IMG/VR virus record: IMGVR_UViG_3300027862_000004
Coordinates: 1-58,430 of that record
Direction: 5' to 3' (one strand)
Origin: a virus
DNA: 58,430 nucleotides
In this document: in pieces, positions 37,980 to 45,926 of the stretch
Position numbering within the stretch: position 1 is the first letter of the stretch
Layout of the letters: every line of letters begins with the position of its first letter
The notes under the pieces: generated by a model
Database searches by the model: none
The model's input: the letters and a program-made list of their open reading frames with translations, nothing else
What the model was told of the DNA's origin: nothing
Position numbers and translations under genes: made by a program

Positions 37980-38759
37980 ATGCTTGCTCCATCAGCCCTT
38001 GTGAAGGGGATTGTTTCTCGTTTACTGCCAACCGCCTTCGTTGATGATCGTGATGCTGATAAACCGGTTCGCCTTGCGCGCTATGCGGAACAAGTGGCGC
38101 AAGTGCTTCACGGGCCAACACGTTATAGTATTGTCGAAGAGGGGACTTACATCCTCGCGACGAATCCCACTATTTCCACCGGCTTGACGTGGGTGGCGGC
38201 GCAAACCGCGTTCTCTGACACCGCTCCGAACTTCTACATTTTCAATCCGGAGAGTACGAGTAATCCCGCCGCGAAGTCGATCTACATGGATTACTTGAAG
38301 TTGATTGCGACGACGGCTGCGACGGCTGCGACGGCGTTTCACTATGCGTGGATTCTCGACGCGGTGAGTCGTGCGATTACGACTGACAATACCTTGACGA
38401 TCACGCCGGTGAATCCGAATGGTGGTGCATCTGTCGTGATCACGCCGGTGATTAAAGTGCAGAACTCAGCCACGGTGAGTGTGATCACTGCATCATCATC
38501 CGCCAAGCGCTTGGTGGGCCGTGGCACGCTGGGTGGGTTGAACGTCGCTGGAGATGAACTCGAAATCGTCTTCGGCTCGACGGATGTGGGGGCCAATGCA
38601 GGGTTGACAGCAGCGCAAGCCGCAGCTGTTGGTCATCGTGTGAGTAACTCACCAGGGATCATTATTCCGCCAGGCTGGAGTTTGACGGGACATATGTGGA
38701 TGCCGAGTTCTACGGCGTCACCAGCGCCTGAATTTGAACTCGGGATGTTTGCGCGGTAG
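37980..38759 (+). CDS. Structural protein, decoration or fibre type
   Basis: A 259-aa beta-rich protein. It includes RLARYAEQVAQVLHGPTRYS, TAFSDTAPNFYIFNPES, a repeat-rich TTAATAATAFHYAWILDAV, and a C-terminal SPGIIIPPGWSLTGHMWMPS strand typical of virion surface proteins. The ribosome site GGAGAACG precedes the ATG. Its exact role is unknown; its partner may be the repeat protein that follows. Confidence 0.7.
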   Translation: MLAPSALVKGIVSRLLPTAFVDDRDADKPVRLARYAEQVAQVLHGPTRYSIVEEGTYILATNPTISTGLTWVAAQTAFSDTAPNFYIFNPESTSNPAAKSIYMDYLKLIATTAATAATAFHYAWILDAVSRAITTDNTLTITPVNPNGGASVVITPVIKVQNSATVSVITASSSAKRLVGRGTLGGLNVAGDELEIVFGSTDVGANAGLTAAQAAAVGHRVSNSPGIIIPPGWSLTGHMWMPSSTASPAPEFELGMFAR

Positions 38760-38764
38760 GTGGG

Positions 38765-40441
38765 ATGTCCTTACTCGACCTGCGGTCGTTAGAGACGAAC
38801 TATTTTCTGACGGCTGCGGTTGGTTCCTTCCTCAAAGCGAGTCCTTCCTCCAATCTGCTGAAGGGTAGTTATCTCTCTGCTTCTGTGGGGTCGTTTGTTG
38901 AAGTCGGCAACGCGACGACTCTGCTTAAAACCAATATTCTTGTCTCTTCTGTTGGTAGTTTCCTCGAAGTTGGCAATGCTGCACCGTTACTCGAAGGGCA
39001 CCGTCTCACGTCGGCAGTCGGGAGTTTTGTCGAGACAGGGATAGCTGCGTCGTTGTTAGAAGGCCATCTCCTGACGGCGGCTGTTGGGAGTTTTGTTGAG
39101 ACTGGAAATGCCGCGCCACTATTGGAAGGCCATCGACTGACGGCAGCTGTTGGGAGCTTTGTTGAATCTGGTCTAGCAATCACTCTCCTCAAGACAAGCA
39201 TTCTGGCTTCTTCTGTTGGGTCATTTGTTGAGACTGGCAACATCGCGAATCTCAATAAGGGCTACTACCTCTCTGCCACGACAGGATCATTCACAGAAAC
39301 TGGCCTCGCGATTGTCCTCACTAAAACGAGCATTCTTGTATCGGCTGTTGGAAATTTTGTAGAGACCGGTGCGAGTGCTCCGTTACTCGAAGGCCATCTG
39401 CTTACGGCGGCGACTGGTGCGTACACGGAGACAGGCAGTGCCGCGTCACTTCTGACTGGCTACGTGCTGTCGAGCGTTGCTGGCACTCTCATAGAGACTG
39501 GTTCTGCTGCATCGCTCCTTGAAGGCCATCGTCTGGTTGCAGCGACAGGAACCTACATCGAGACTGGTGTTGATACCGCGTTCCTGCGGGGCTACGCGTT
39601 AACGTGTGCAGCAGGTGCTTTTGTAGAAGTAGGAAATGTCGCAGCACTACTTGAAGGCCATCTCCTCTCAGCGGCACTCGGTGTGTATGTCGAGAGTGGG
39701 AGTGCGGCTGGTTTGTTCGAAGGCGAGGGCCTGTTTGGGTTGGTTGGGAATTTCATTGAAACAGGGATTGCTGTTTCGCTCCGTGCTGATCGTGACCTGA
39801 TTGGACTTTCTGCTGCGTATGTCGAGACTGGTGCGGATGCTTCTCTGTTAACTGGTTATTCTCTCTCTGCTACTGGGGCGATTTTCAACGAGATTGGTAT
39901 CGATGCTTCGCTACTGTTCGATCGGGTACTCTCTGCAGCCGTTGGAAATTTTGTTGAGTTAGGACAGGATGCGTTCCTCGGTGCGTTCCGCATTCTGAAT
40001 GCTGAGCGTGGAATCTTTGTCGAAGTTGGGCAGGGCGCACAGTTTAAACAGACGGTTGTGCAGGCGGTTGGTGGAAGACGAGCACGACGAGAACGAAAGA
40101 AACCGCTTGCCGCGCAGTATACGCTGACTGCACAGAGCGGAACGTTCTTCTCGCAAGGGTATTCCATTTCTCTCACGAGATCCTTGGTTCTACGCGCTGG
40201 ATTGTCTAGCGTAGATGTCGCTGAGATCTCTTCGGGTGTGTTCAGGACCGCTTTTAGACTTCGCGGTACTGGAACTGAGTTTAATGCTGTTCCGCACGCG
40301 GCGGATCTCTCACGATGTGCATACCTTGCGTGTCAGAGTGGTGAGTTCAGTGTGGTCAATCTACCGAGTGTGTTGATGAAGACTGACATCGATCTGTTTC
40401 TTGATGATGATGAGTGGCTGTTCTTACAGGAGGCGGCGTAA
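38765..40441 (+). CDS. Repeat-array virion protein
   Basis: A 558-aa protein. After a short start, about residues 36-431 are 18 successive units of 22 residues with the pattern LxAAxGxFxETGxAAxLLxGH. Such units are typical of phage surface proteins and probably form an extended beta solenoid. The final 120 residues are non-repetitive and contain a basic patch (GGRRARRERKK) and an acidic end (LFLDDDEWLFLQE). It lies between the head-region virion proteins and the minor head gene, so it is most likely a fibre or decoration. Confidence 0.8.
   Translation: MSLLDLRSLETNYFLTAAVGSFLKASPSSNLLKGSYLSASVGSFVEVGNATTLLKTNILVSSVGSFLEVGNAAPLLEGHRLTSAVGSFVETGIAASLLEGHLLTAAVGSFVETGNAAPLLEGHRLTAAVGSFVESGLAITLLKTSILASSVGSFVETGNIANLNKGYYLSATTGSFTETGLAIVLTKTSILVSAVGNFVETGASAPLLEGHLLTAATGAYTETGSAASLLTGYVLSSVAGTLIETGSAASLLEGHRLVAATGTYIETGVDTAFLRGYALTCAAGAFVEVGNVAALLEGHLLSAALGVYVESGSAAGLFEGEGLFGLVGNFIETGIAVSLRADRDLIGLSAAYVETGADASLLTGYSLSATGAIFNEIGIDASLLFDRVLSAAVGNFVELGQDAFLGAFRILNAERGIFVEVGQGAQFKQTVVQAVGGRRARRERKKPLAAQYTLTAQSGTFFSQGYSISLTRSLVLRAGLSSVDVAEISSGVFRTAFRLRGTGTEFNAVPHAADLSRCAYLACQSGEFSVVNLPSVLMKTDIDLFLDDDEWLFLQEAA
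38870..40057 (+). repeat. Eighteen 66-bp coding repeats
   Basis: Period is 22 codons. Units diverge in sequence but keep G-S-F-V-E-T-G and LLEGH anchors; a few alternate units (LLKTS, LNKGY) show a second type. The two unit types suggest duplication of unit pairs. Confidence 0.8.
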
Positions 40442-42115
40442 GTGCCTTCTTTTCCGCTCCAATCAGCAGCCGCAGCGAGAATCCTCGAGCGGCTGGTCAG
40501 ACGCAGAATCAGAAATGAGGTGTCACATCGCACTGCTGTGTCGCGGGAGAATGAGCTCCACACTGTCGCGGAGGAGTTCTTTCCAAAGTTTCGCGCTGTT
40601 GTTCGAGCGGCCTTTGCACGAGGACGTTTTGCGGTGGATCATGCTGCACTTCGCAAAGCCACCACGATACATGACGCGCAGGTGGCGATATCTCCTGCTG
40701 CGTTTGCGACACAACGATACTTACAGCGTGAGTTGCCGAAGTTGTTGCTCAACCTGGTGAAAGCTGGCGGGAACGCTGGGTTGAAACGGCTCGGCTCAGT
40801 GCGCGGCCTTCGTGCTGCGGCTGATGATGATCTCTACTCGATGCGATTCGATGTGACGAATCCCGATGTTCTTGAATGGATCAAGGAGCACACAGCCGAA
40901 CTCATAGATGGGATTACAGAAACAACTCGACAGAATATTACCGATGCGATTGTGGCAGCGTTTGAAAGTGGGACTTTGCGTGAAGCCTATGATGACATTC
41001 TTGAATTGGTTGGAGACGAAAGCCGCGCCGAGTTGATCACTCGCACTGAGTGCATGATGGCAGCGAATGAGGGGCAACGCGAATCGTGGTCGCAAGCCGA
41101 AGAGGCGGGTCTGCTGACGGGGGATGAGAAACGAGTCTGGATCGCGACGGATGACGCTTGTCCTAAATGTGAAGAATTAGACGGACAGGAAGCGGATCTC
41201 GATGGAGTGTATCTCGGTGATGGTGAAAATGGTCCGCCCCTCCATCCGAACTCAATTGTCGCTGGTGTTTTGGTTGAGGGTAACACGATTGCGGCCACAC
41301 GGATGTTATATGCGGGACAAGTCAGGGAAATCGTAATGATCAGCGGTCGAACGTTGACCATCACACCGCACCACTCGGTAGCAACCCTTCGAGGATTCAT
41401 TCCTGCTCACGATGTCGAGAAAGGCGAGTATTTGTTCTCTTACAATGAGCGGATCGAACGTAGTGACCCATCTGCCGAGTCCTTTTATCCTGCGGTGTCT
41501 GTTTTCTTTTCTCCACAAGAGAATCAGGACGGACCAACCACTATCGAGCAGGTCTTTCATTCGTTGAAACTCACTGGGAAACTTGTCGTTGCCGAGCGGT
41601 TTGGCGACGAGTTCCACGGCGACGCGGCGTATGGGAATGGCGATATCGACATTGTATATGCCGATGTCGAATTGGGGAATCGCGTCGAGGCCACAGTTGA
41701 GGATCAGCGCGAGGGTCTCGTGCTCGAATCCTCCGACCTTCTTGTTTCTGGATTGCGCAACGCGCTCCTTGTGCAACTGGCTGCTCGATTGACCAAGCCT
41801 GCCAGCGTTATAGGCTTGCGGCCCGTCACGCAGCCAACGAAGACGTCCCGCATCGGATATACCGCGTATCTCGATGCCGTGCTGTTCGAAATGGCTCGTC
41901 ATTTTAACGCGAGAGATGCCAGCTTCTGCCGCGAGCTTGTAGAGCGGCTCGCCGGCTTTATAACGCAAGACGAAGTGATCGAAGTTCGGAATCGGGACTA
42001 TTTTGAACATGTCTATGATCTTAACACGATTAGCGGGGTTATTGTCGCGAACGGTTTCATAATTTCGAACTGTCGCTGTACTGAAGGTATCGTGGCCGGA
42101 CCGCCAGAGGACTGA
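40442..42115 (+). CDS. Minor head protein (SPP1 gp7-like) interrupted by an intein
   Basis: A 557-aa precursor from GTG 40442. Host protein residues 1-270 plus 544-557 form the MuF/SPP1 gp7 fold: NITDAIVAAFESGTLREAYD, ELITRTECMMAANEGQRESW, VWIATDDACPKCEELDGQ, and the conserved end HPN-CRCTEGIVAG. Residues 271-543 are an intein inserted exactly between HPN and CRC, a zinc-coordinating motif of the family. After splicing the product would be 284 aa. The family protein sits inside the head near the portal and aids assembly or ejection. The DNA methylase gene follows. Confidence 0.9.
   Translation: MPSFPLQSAAAARILERLVRRRIRNEVSHRTAVSRENELHTVAEEFFPKFRAVVRAAFARGRFAVDHAALRKATTIHDAQVAISPAAFATQRYLQRELPKLLLNLVKAGGNAGLKRLGSVRGLRAAADDDLYSMRFDVTNPDVLEWIKEHTAELIDGITETTRQNITDAIVAAFESGTLREAYDDILELVGDESRAELITRTECMMAANEGQRESWSQAEEAGLLTGDEKRVWIATDDACPKCEELDGQEADLDGVYLGDGENGPPLHPNSIVAGVLVEGNTIAATRMLYAGQVREIVMISGRTLTITPHHSVATLRGFIPAHDVEKGEYLFSYNERIERSDPSAESFYPAVSVFFSPQENQDGPTTIEQVFHSLKLTGKLVVAERFGDEFHGDAAYGNGDIDIVYADVELGNRVEATVEDQREGLVLESSDLLVSGLRNALLVQLAARLTKPASVIGLRPVTQPTKTSRIGYTAYLDAVLFEMARHFNARDASFCRELVERLAGFITQDEVIEVRNRDYFEHVYDLNTISGVIVANGFIISNCRCTEGIVAGPPED
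41252..42070 (+). mobile_element. Intein in the minor head protein (273 aa)
   Basis: First residue Ser271 follows HPN; last residues SN precede Cys544 of CRC. Block A is SIVAGVLVEGNTIAATRMLY. Block B is LTITPHHSVATLRGFIPAHD (with the TxxH motif), and VEKGEYLF follows. Block F/G is HVYDLNTISGVIVANGFIIS then N. The penultimate residue is Ser rather than the common His. The middle on this strand has no recognisable nuclease; the nuclease is coded on the other strand. Ser1, C-terminal Asn and Cys+1 support active splicing. Confidence 0.9.
41306..42010 (-). CDS. Antisense HTH + Vsr-like homing endonuclease inside the intein
   Basis: A 234-aa frame lying wholly within the intein, opposite strand. 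Residues 15-50 form a helix-turn-helix: LRYKAGEPLYKLAAEAGISR then VKMTSHFEQHGIEIRG. A Vsr/PD-(D/E)XK-like core follows: HETLALILNCGLDA, QFDIGIYNVDIAI, RRVAVEL, and MKDLLDSGWSVLILLW. The C-terminus LAFLDIVSRNESS then GCYRVVRCDGQRS matches the tail of the same endonuclease group. Both strands are open without stops. The reading fits an intein-homing endonuclease coded in antisense; expression is unproven, and no strong ribosome site was established. Confidence 0.75.
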   Translation of the reverse strand: MFKIVPIPNFDHFVLRYKAGEPLYKLAAEAGISRVKMTSHFEQHGIEIRGISDAGRLRWLRDGPQAYNAGRLGQSSSQLHKERVAQSRNKKVGGFEHETLALILNCGLDAIPQFDIGIYNVDIAIPIRRVAVELVAKPLGNDKFPSEFQRMKDLLDSGWSVLILLWRKENRHRRIKGLGRWVTTFDPLIVREQILAFLDIVSRNESSKGCYRVVRCDGQRSTADHYDFPDLSRI

Positions 42116-42157
42116 TCGTGCTGAATCCCATCATTATCCAATAGGGATGTAAACTTA

Positions 42158-43027
42158 ATGTCACTTCTTCGAGCTGACGCACGTGCGATCCCGTTGTGTG
42201 ATGGTTGTGTGCAGACTGTTGTAACGAGTCCTCCGTATTGGGGGCTTAGAGACTATGAACTTGGTGCGGCAGGAATTGGAATGGAGCCGACATTAGAGGT
42301 ATATGTCGCTGCATTGGTTAATGCTTTTCGTGAGATCTGGCGAGTGCTCCGTGATGATGGAACTGTGTGGGTGAATCTCGGTGATTGTTATGCAACTTGT
42401 ATTGACAAAGTTGGCAAGTTGAAGCCTAAAAATTTAGTTGGTCTGCCTTGGCGCGTTGCCCTCGCGTTACAAACTGATGGCTGGTATCTTCGTTCCGACA
42501 TTATTTGGGCGAAACTTACATGTATGCCGGAGCCAGTCACGGATCGGCCGACGAAGAGTCATGAGTATATATTCTTAATGGCGAAGTCTGAACGGTATTA
42601 CTACGATGGCGATGCGATTGCCGAAACAACGACAGAAACAAGTGGCTGGTCGAGACAGCGGATGCGTGGTTTAAACACATGGGAATACAACAATACAGCC
42701 GCGCGAATTGCCGCAACAGGACAGAGAGTTGAATCCAGTACATTTGGTACATTTGGAAAGCGCAACAAGCGCAGTGTTTGGACGATCAATACTGAGTTCA
42801 ACCGTGGCGCGCACTTCGCAGTTTTTCCCGAGGCGCTCGTTGAACCGTGCATTCTCGCTGGCGCTCCGGTTGGCGGCCTCGTGTTCGATCCCTTTATCGG
42901 CTCTGGTACGGTGGGCGCAGTTGCCGAACGTCTCAGTCGTCGATGGGTCGGCATCGACCTGAGTTATCAGGATCTTGCTATTGAGCGTACAGCGCAACGC
43001 GGTTTTATGTTTGATACAGCTGTTTAG
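42158..43027 (+). CDS. Site-specific DNA methyltransferase (beta class)
   Basis: A 289-aa protein. The catalytic motif TSPPYWGLRDYELG comes first (about residues 24-37) and the SAM-binding motif VFDPFIGSGTVGAVAERL last (about 246-263), the beta-class order. TSPPYW is compatible with N4-cytosine or N6-adenine methylation. GTVWVNLGDCY, HEYIFLMAKSERYYYD and RRWVGIDLSYQDLA are further motif blocks. No restriction enzyme gene is adjacent, so it probably guards phage DNA. A degraded copy lies at 18824-19045. Confidence 0.9.
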   Translation: MSLLRADARAIPLCDGCVQTVVTSPPYWGLRDYELGAAGIGMEPTLEVYVAALVNAFREIWRVLRDDGTVWVNLGDCYATCIDKVGKLKPKNLVGLPWRVALALQTDGWYLRSDIIWAKLTCMPEPVTDRPTKSHEYIFLMAKSERYYYDGDAIAETTTETSGWSRQRMRGLNTWEYNNTAARIAATGQRVESSTFGTFGKRNKRSVWTINTEFNRGAHFAVFPEALVEPCILAGAPVGGLVFDPFIGSGTVGAVAERLSRRWVGIDLSYQDLAIERTAQRGFMFDTAV

Positions 43028-43038
43028 TTGTGTGAGAT

Positions 43039-43299
43039 ATGACCTTAAATCCAGTTATCATTCAGTCGCTCATCGTGCGGGTGAAGTCACTCATTACGAC
43101 GTTGGCGTTGGTCTCAACAATTATCATCACGCACCTCGGTCTAATCCATCTTTCTGATACCTGGAAGGATTTTATCCAGTTAGTGTGTCTCATCCTCATT
43201 GGGCTGAGTAATTCGCCAGTCGGGAAGTTTGTGGAGCCGCGTGTTGATATTCGGCGAAGGAGTGATAGTGAGCTTTCCCACGTTCCTGATAGCCACTAA
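43039..43299 (+). CDS. Membrane protein, holin-like
   Basis: An 86-aa protein with two hydrophobic segments: LITTLALVSTIIITHLGLIH (about residues 18-37) and FIQLVCLILIGLSNSPVG (about 45-62), ending in a charged tail. Size and topology fit a class II holin or another small phage membrane protein, but it is far from the endolysin gene. It overlaps the next membrane ORF by 32 bases. Confidence 0.55.
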   Translation: MTLNPVIIQSLIVRVKSLITTLALVSTIIITHLGLIHLSDTWKDFIQLVCLILIGLSNSPVGKFVEPRVDIRRRSDSELSHVPDSH

Positions 43300-43489
43300 T
43301 GTCTGTCTCGGTGCCTTTTGTGTCTTCTTACTGGTGCAGCTTCGTGAGCAGATCGAATTTATCCAGCATCAAGTCAGTGAATTTGATGTGCGATTCACGA
43401 CTGGGTTGCGAGAACTGGAGATGCAACTCACGGCCGGATTAGATCAGATCAACGCCGAAATGCATACGATGCCGAAAGGAGACGCCTAA
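43268..43489 (+). CDS. Membrane-anchored coiled-coil protein
   Basis: A 73-aa product from GTG 43268 (GGAG upstream), overlapping the previous gene. Residues 5-22 (TFLIATNVCLGAFCVFLL) are a membrane helix; the rest is a coiled coil (LREQIEFIQHQVSEFDVRFT, then GLRELEMQLTAGLDQI). The layout of an N-terminal anchor and periplasmic coil resembles an i-spanin, but this is speculative. Confidence 0.55.
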   Translation: MSFPTFLIATNVCLGAFCVFLLVQLREQIEFIQHQVSEFDVRFTTGLRELEMQLTAGLDQINAEMHTMPKGDA

Positions 43490-43490
43490 A

Positions 43491-45458
43491 ATGCTCTTTC
43501 ATGTGCTGGCGAACTCCATTGGACGAACTCGTTTTCAGGTGTTCAATGGACGTGGACATCTAGTCGTGCCGGTTGTGGCGCTGGTCGAAGGCGTGATCCA
43601 TGCCGTGAATGCTACTGTCCCAGAATTTGTGAGTGCGGAAGCGCTCGCCATTATGCCGCAGGCGTGGAATGGCCGACCGTTGGTGCTGGGCCATCCGATG
43701 CGTGACGGGAAACAGATCTCCGCGAACGATGCGACGGTGCTTGAGAAGCAAAGCTTCGGCACGATTTTCAACGCACGGGTGGAGAACAAACGCCTGTTAA
43801 TGGACGCCTACATCGATCCGTTGAAGGCTGAACAGGTTGGTGGAAAGAAGATGCTGGAGGCCTTACAACACGGTGAGATGGTGGAAGTCTCCGTGGGGGC
43901 TTTTGTCACAACACTGTCTGAACCTGGCGAATATAAGGGCAAGAAGTTCGAAGCGAAGTGGCAGACGATTGCACCTGATCACCTTGCCTTTCTGCCTGAC
44001 GGACGCGGCGCGTGCAGTATCGATATGGGGTGCGGTGTCCCGCGTGCAGCGGTAGCACGGGACTCGACGTTTCGCGCACTTCTCCAAGGCGTGCCACCTC
44101 GTGTGTTGGCTGGTGGTGGGGATCATCCCTTTACCTATTGCATGGAGACGATTGTTCCGGCGATTGAAGAGAAGCACGGGGCAATTGATGATCCGAATGC
44201 CTTCTGTGGATTCTGGAAAGCGGAACGTGCCGCGCAACAATTTGAACAGCAGAAGAAAGGAGGACGGCCGATGGACAAGCGCACGCTTCGTGCTCGTGTG
44301 AAATCATTGTTGGGGTTAAGAGCGTTAGATGATACGGCTAGTGAAGCGGCATCTGAAGAGGCGGCTGAACTGATTGGCTATAAGGCGATTCAATCACTCC
44401 TTGATAGTGTGGCGATGTGCCATGCGGAAGCCAGCATGTTGGTGAGCGATCTGATTGCGGATGAAGTGGAAAATCCAACTGAGACGCCAGAGGATGAAGA
44501 CGCCGAAGAGGAGGTTGAAGCGGCACGACTTGAAGCGATCCAGATGCAGTGTTATACGATGACGAGTGCTCTGAGCAATGTGTTGTCCATGACGTACAAA
44601 CTGCTCATGCCTGAGCCGATAGAAGCATCCGATCCGCGTTACATGGAGGCGCTGCGTGCTGCAGTGGGGGCACGGAACAGTGCGAAGGATTTGAAGACGT
44701 TGCAGAACGCGCATGATGCGACGCATGAGATGCACGGACATACCGTTGCGCTGGGTGCTGAGTGCAATGGGATGAAACTCTTGGAGAGAGGACACGACTG
44801 TGGATGCCAAGGAGGCGAGACGATGACAAAGGAGCAACGCGCGGCCACGATCAAGGCGCTCGTGGAACACACAGACAGCGGACTGATGACGGACGATACG
44901 AAGTGGCTGGAGCACATGCCTGACGCACGGCTCGAAGCGTTGGACGTGCAAGTGAAAGGCGGACTGCGCACGGCGGCGACGAAAGCGGAAGCTGAGAAAG
45001 TCATCAAGGACAAGCACACTGCGGACACGGCGCTCGCGGACCACGCGATGATGCTGAAGAAGAAGGGTGATGCGAAGGACGGTGCGAAAGATGGTGGAGA
45101 TGATGGGATGAAGGGAGCAGAAGCGAAGCCACTCACGGAAGAGGATTTTTTGAAGCTGGCGCCCCCCTCGCTCAAGGCGCTTATCGAACGGACACAGGCG
45201 CGGGATGCCGCGCGGAAGATCGACCTCATTGAGAAACTGAAGACCGCACAAAGTGCCTACACCGAGAAGGAGCTCGCCGAGCAGTCGTTGGATGTGTTAG
45301 AGCGCCTCGCGCTCGTGGCGAAGCTGGATCTGCCGCAGGCTGATTTTAGTGGACGGGGTATGCCGCGTGCGGCGGCGAGTGAACCCGACGTGTTCTCGCA
45401 TCCGCCGAATCCGTACAGTGATGAGGCGTTGAAAGCGTATCGGGCGAAGACGAACTGA
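43491..45458 (+). CDS. Prohead protease/scaffold fusion (DUF2213-like)
   Basis: A 655-aa protein upstream of the decoration and capsid genes, where protease and scaffold are expected. Residues 1-190 match DUF2213-type proteins: FVSAEALAIMPQAWNGRPLV, LGHPMRDGKQISANDATVLE, MVEVSVGAF and WQTIAPDHLAFLPDGRG with the Cys-containing ACSIDMGCG. The C-terminal two-thirds are acidic, helical and low in complexity (ENPTETPEDEDAEEEVEAA, then KKKGDAKDGAKDGGDDG), typical of a scaffold. A KHGAIDDPNAFCG motif at about 225 is common to this group. It is probably cleaved during maturation. Confidence 0.8.
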   Translation: MLFHVLANSIGRTRFQVFNGRGHLVVPVVALVEGVIHAVNATVPEFVSAEALAIMPQAWNGRPLVLGHPMRDGKQISANDATVLEKQSFGTIFNARVENKRLLMDAYIDPLKAEQVGGKKMLEALQHGEMVEVSVGAFVTTLSEPGEYKGKKFEAKWQTIAPDHLAFLPDGRGACSIDMGCGVPRAAVARDSTFRALLQGVPPRVLAGGGDHPFTYCMETIVPAIEEKHGAIDDPNAFCGFWKAERAAQQFEQQKKGGRPMDKRTLRARVKSLLGLRALDDTASEAASEEAAELIGYKAIQSLLDSVAMCHAEASMLVSDLIADEVENPTETPEDEDAEEEVEAARLEAIQMQCYTMTSALSNVLSMTYKLLMPEPIEASDPRYMEALRAAVGARNSAKDLKTLQNAHDATHEMHGHTVALGAECNGMKLLERGHDCGCQGGETMTKEQRAATIKALVEHTDSGLMTDDTKWLEHMPDARLEALDVQVKGGLRTAATKAEAEKVIKDKHTADTALADHAMMLKKKGDAKDGAKDGGDDGMKGAEAKPLTEEDFLKLAPPSLKALIERTQARDAARKIDLIEKLKTAQSAYTEKELAEQSLDVLERLALVAKLDLPQADFSGRGMPRAAASEPDVFSHPPNPYSDEALKAYRAKTN

Positions 45459-45472
45459 AGGGAGGAATCAAC

Positions 45473-45913
45473 ATGGCTGTGACAGTACTCGCGCCAGGTA
45501 CCATTTGGTTGGGTGGTCCGCGCACGGAAGAGAACACGCTTGCAGCGAGCGAATCTATTACCCCAGGGCATCTCGTGGAACGGTTCAACAGCACGGGTGT
45601 GTGGCGTCTGCGGAAGCATGCAACCGCAGCGGCGGCAACTGCCCAGATGGTCGCGACGGAGAAGTCGATGAGCAACGGTAGTATCGCGGACACGTATGCC
45701 GCGAACGATCTGGTCGAGGCTTCGATTGGGGCAGGAGGCTCGTCATTCCTGATGTTCATTGCAAGTGGACAGAACATCGTCTTCGGACAGACGTTAGAGT
45801 CAGCTGGCGACGGCACACTGCGAGCTCTTGCGTCCGGTGTGGCGTTGTTCTCGGCATTGGAGACCAAGGTGTCAGTTACAGTGTTGACGCGCATTCGCGT
45901 CGAAGTCGTCTGA
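45473..45913 (+). CDS. Head decoration protein
   Basis: A 146-aa protein directly before the major capsid gene with a good ribosome site (GGGAGGAATCAAC-ATG). It is a beta-rich, alanine/threonine-rich protein with ESITPGHLVERFNSTGVWRL and LESAGDGTLRALASGVALFS, resembling DUF2190-like decoration proteins. It probably stabilises the capsid surface. Confidence 0.75.
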   Translation: MAVTVLAPGTIWLGGPRTEENTLAASESITPGHLVERFNSTGVWRLRKHATAAAATAQMVATEKSMSNGSIADTYAANDLVEASIGAGGSSFLMFIASGQNIVFGQTLESAGDGTLRALASGVALFSALETKVSVTVLTRIRVEVV

Positions 45914-45926
45914 AAGGAGGGATGAG

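Noticed and set aside
41252-42070. An in-frame endonuclease domain within the plus-strand intein
   Set aside because: No LAGLIDADG, HNH or GIY-YIG motif is visible in the plus-strand middle segment; it looks like the complement of the minus-strand nuclease.
44394-45251. Long minus-strand ORF opposite the protease/scaffold gene
   Set aside because: No domain logic and composition matches an antisense shadow of the acidic scaffold.
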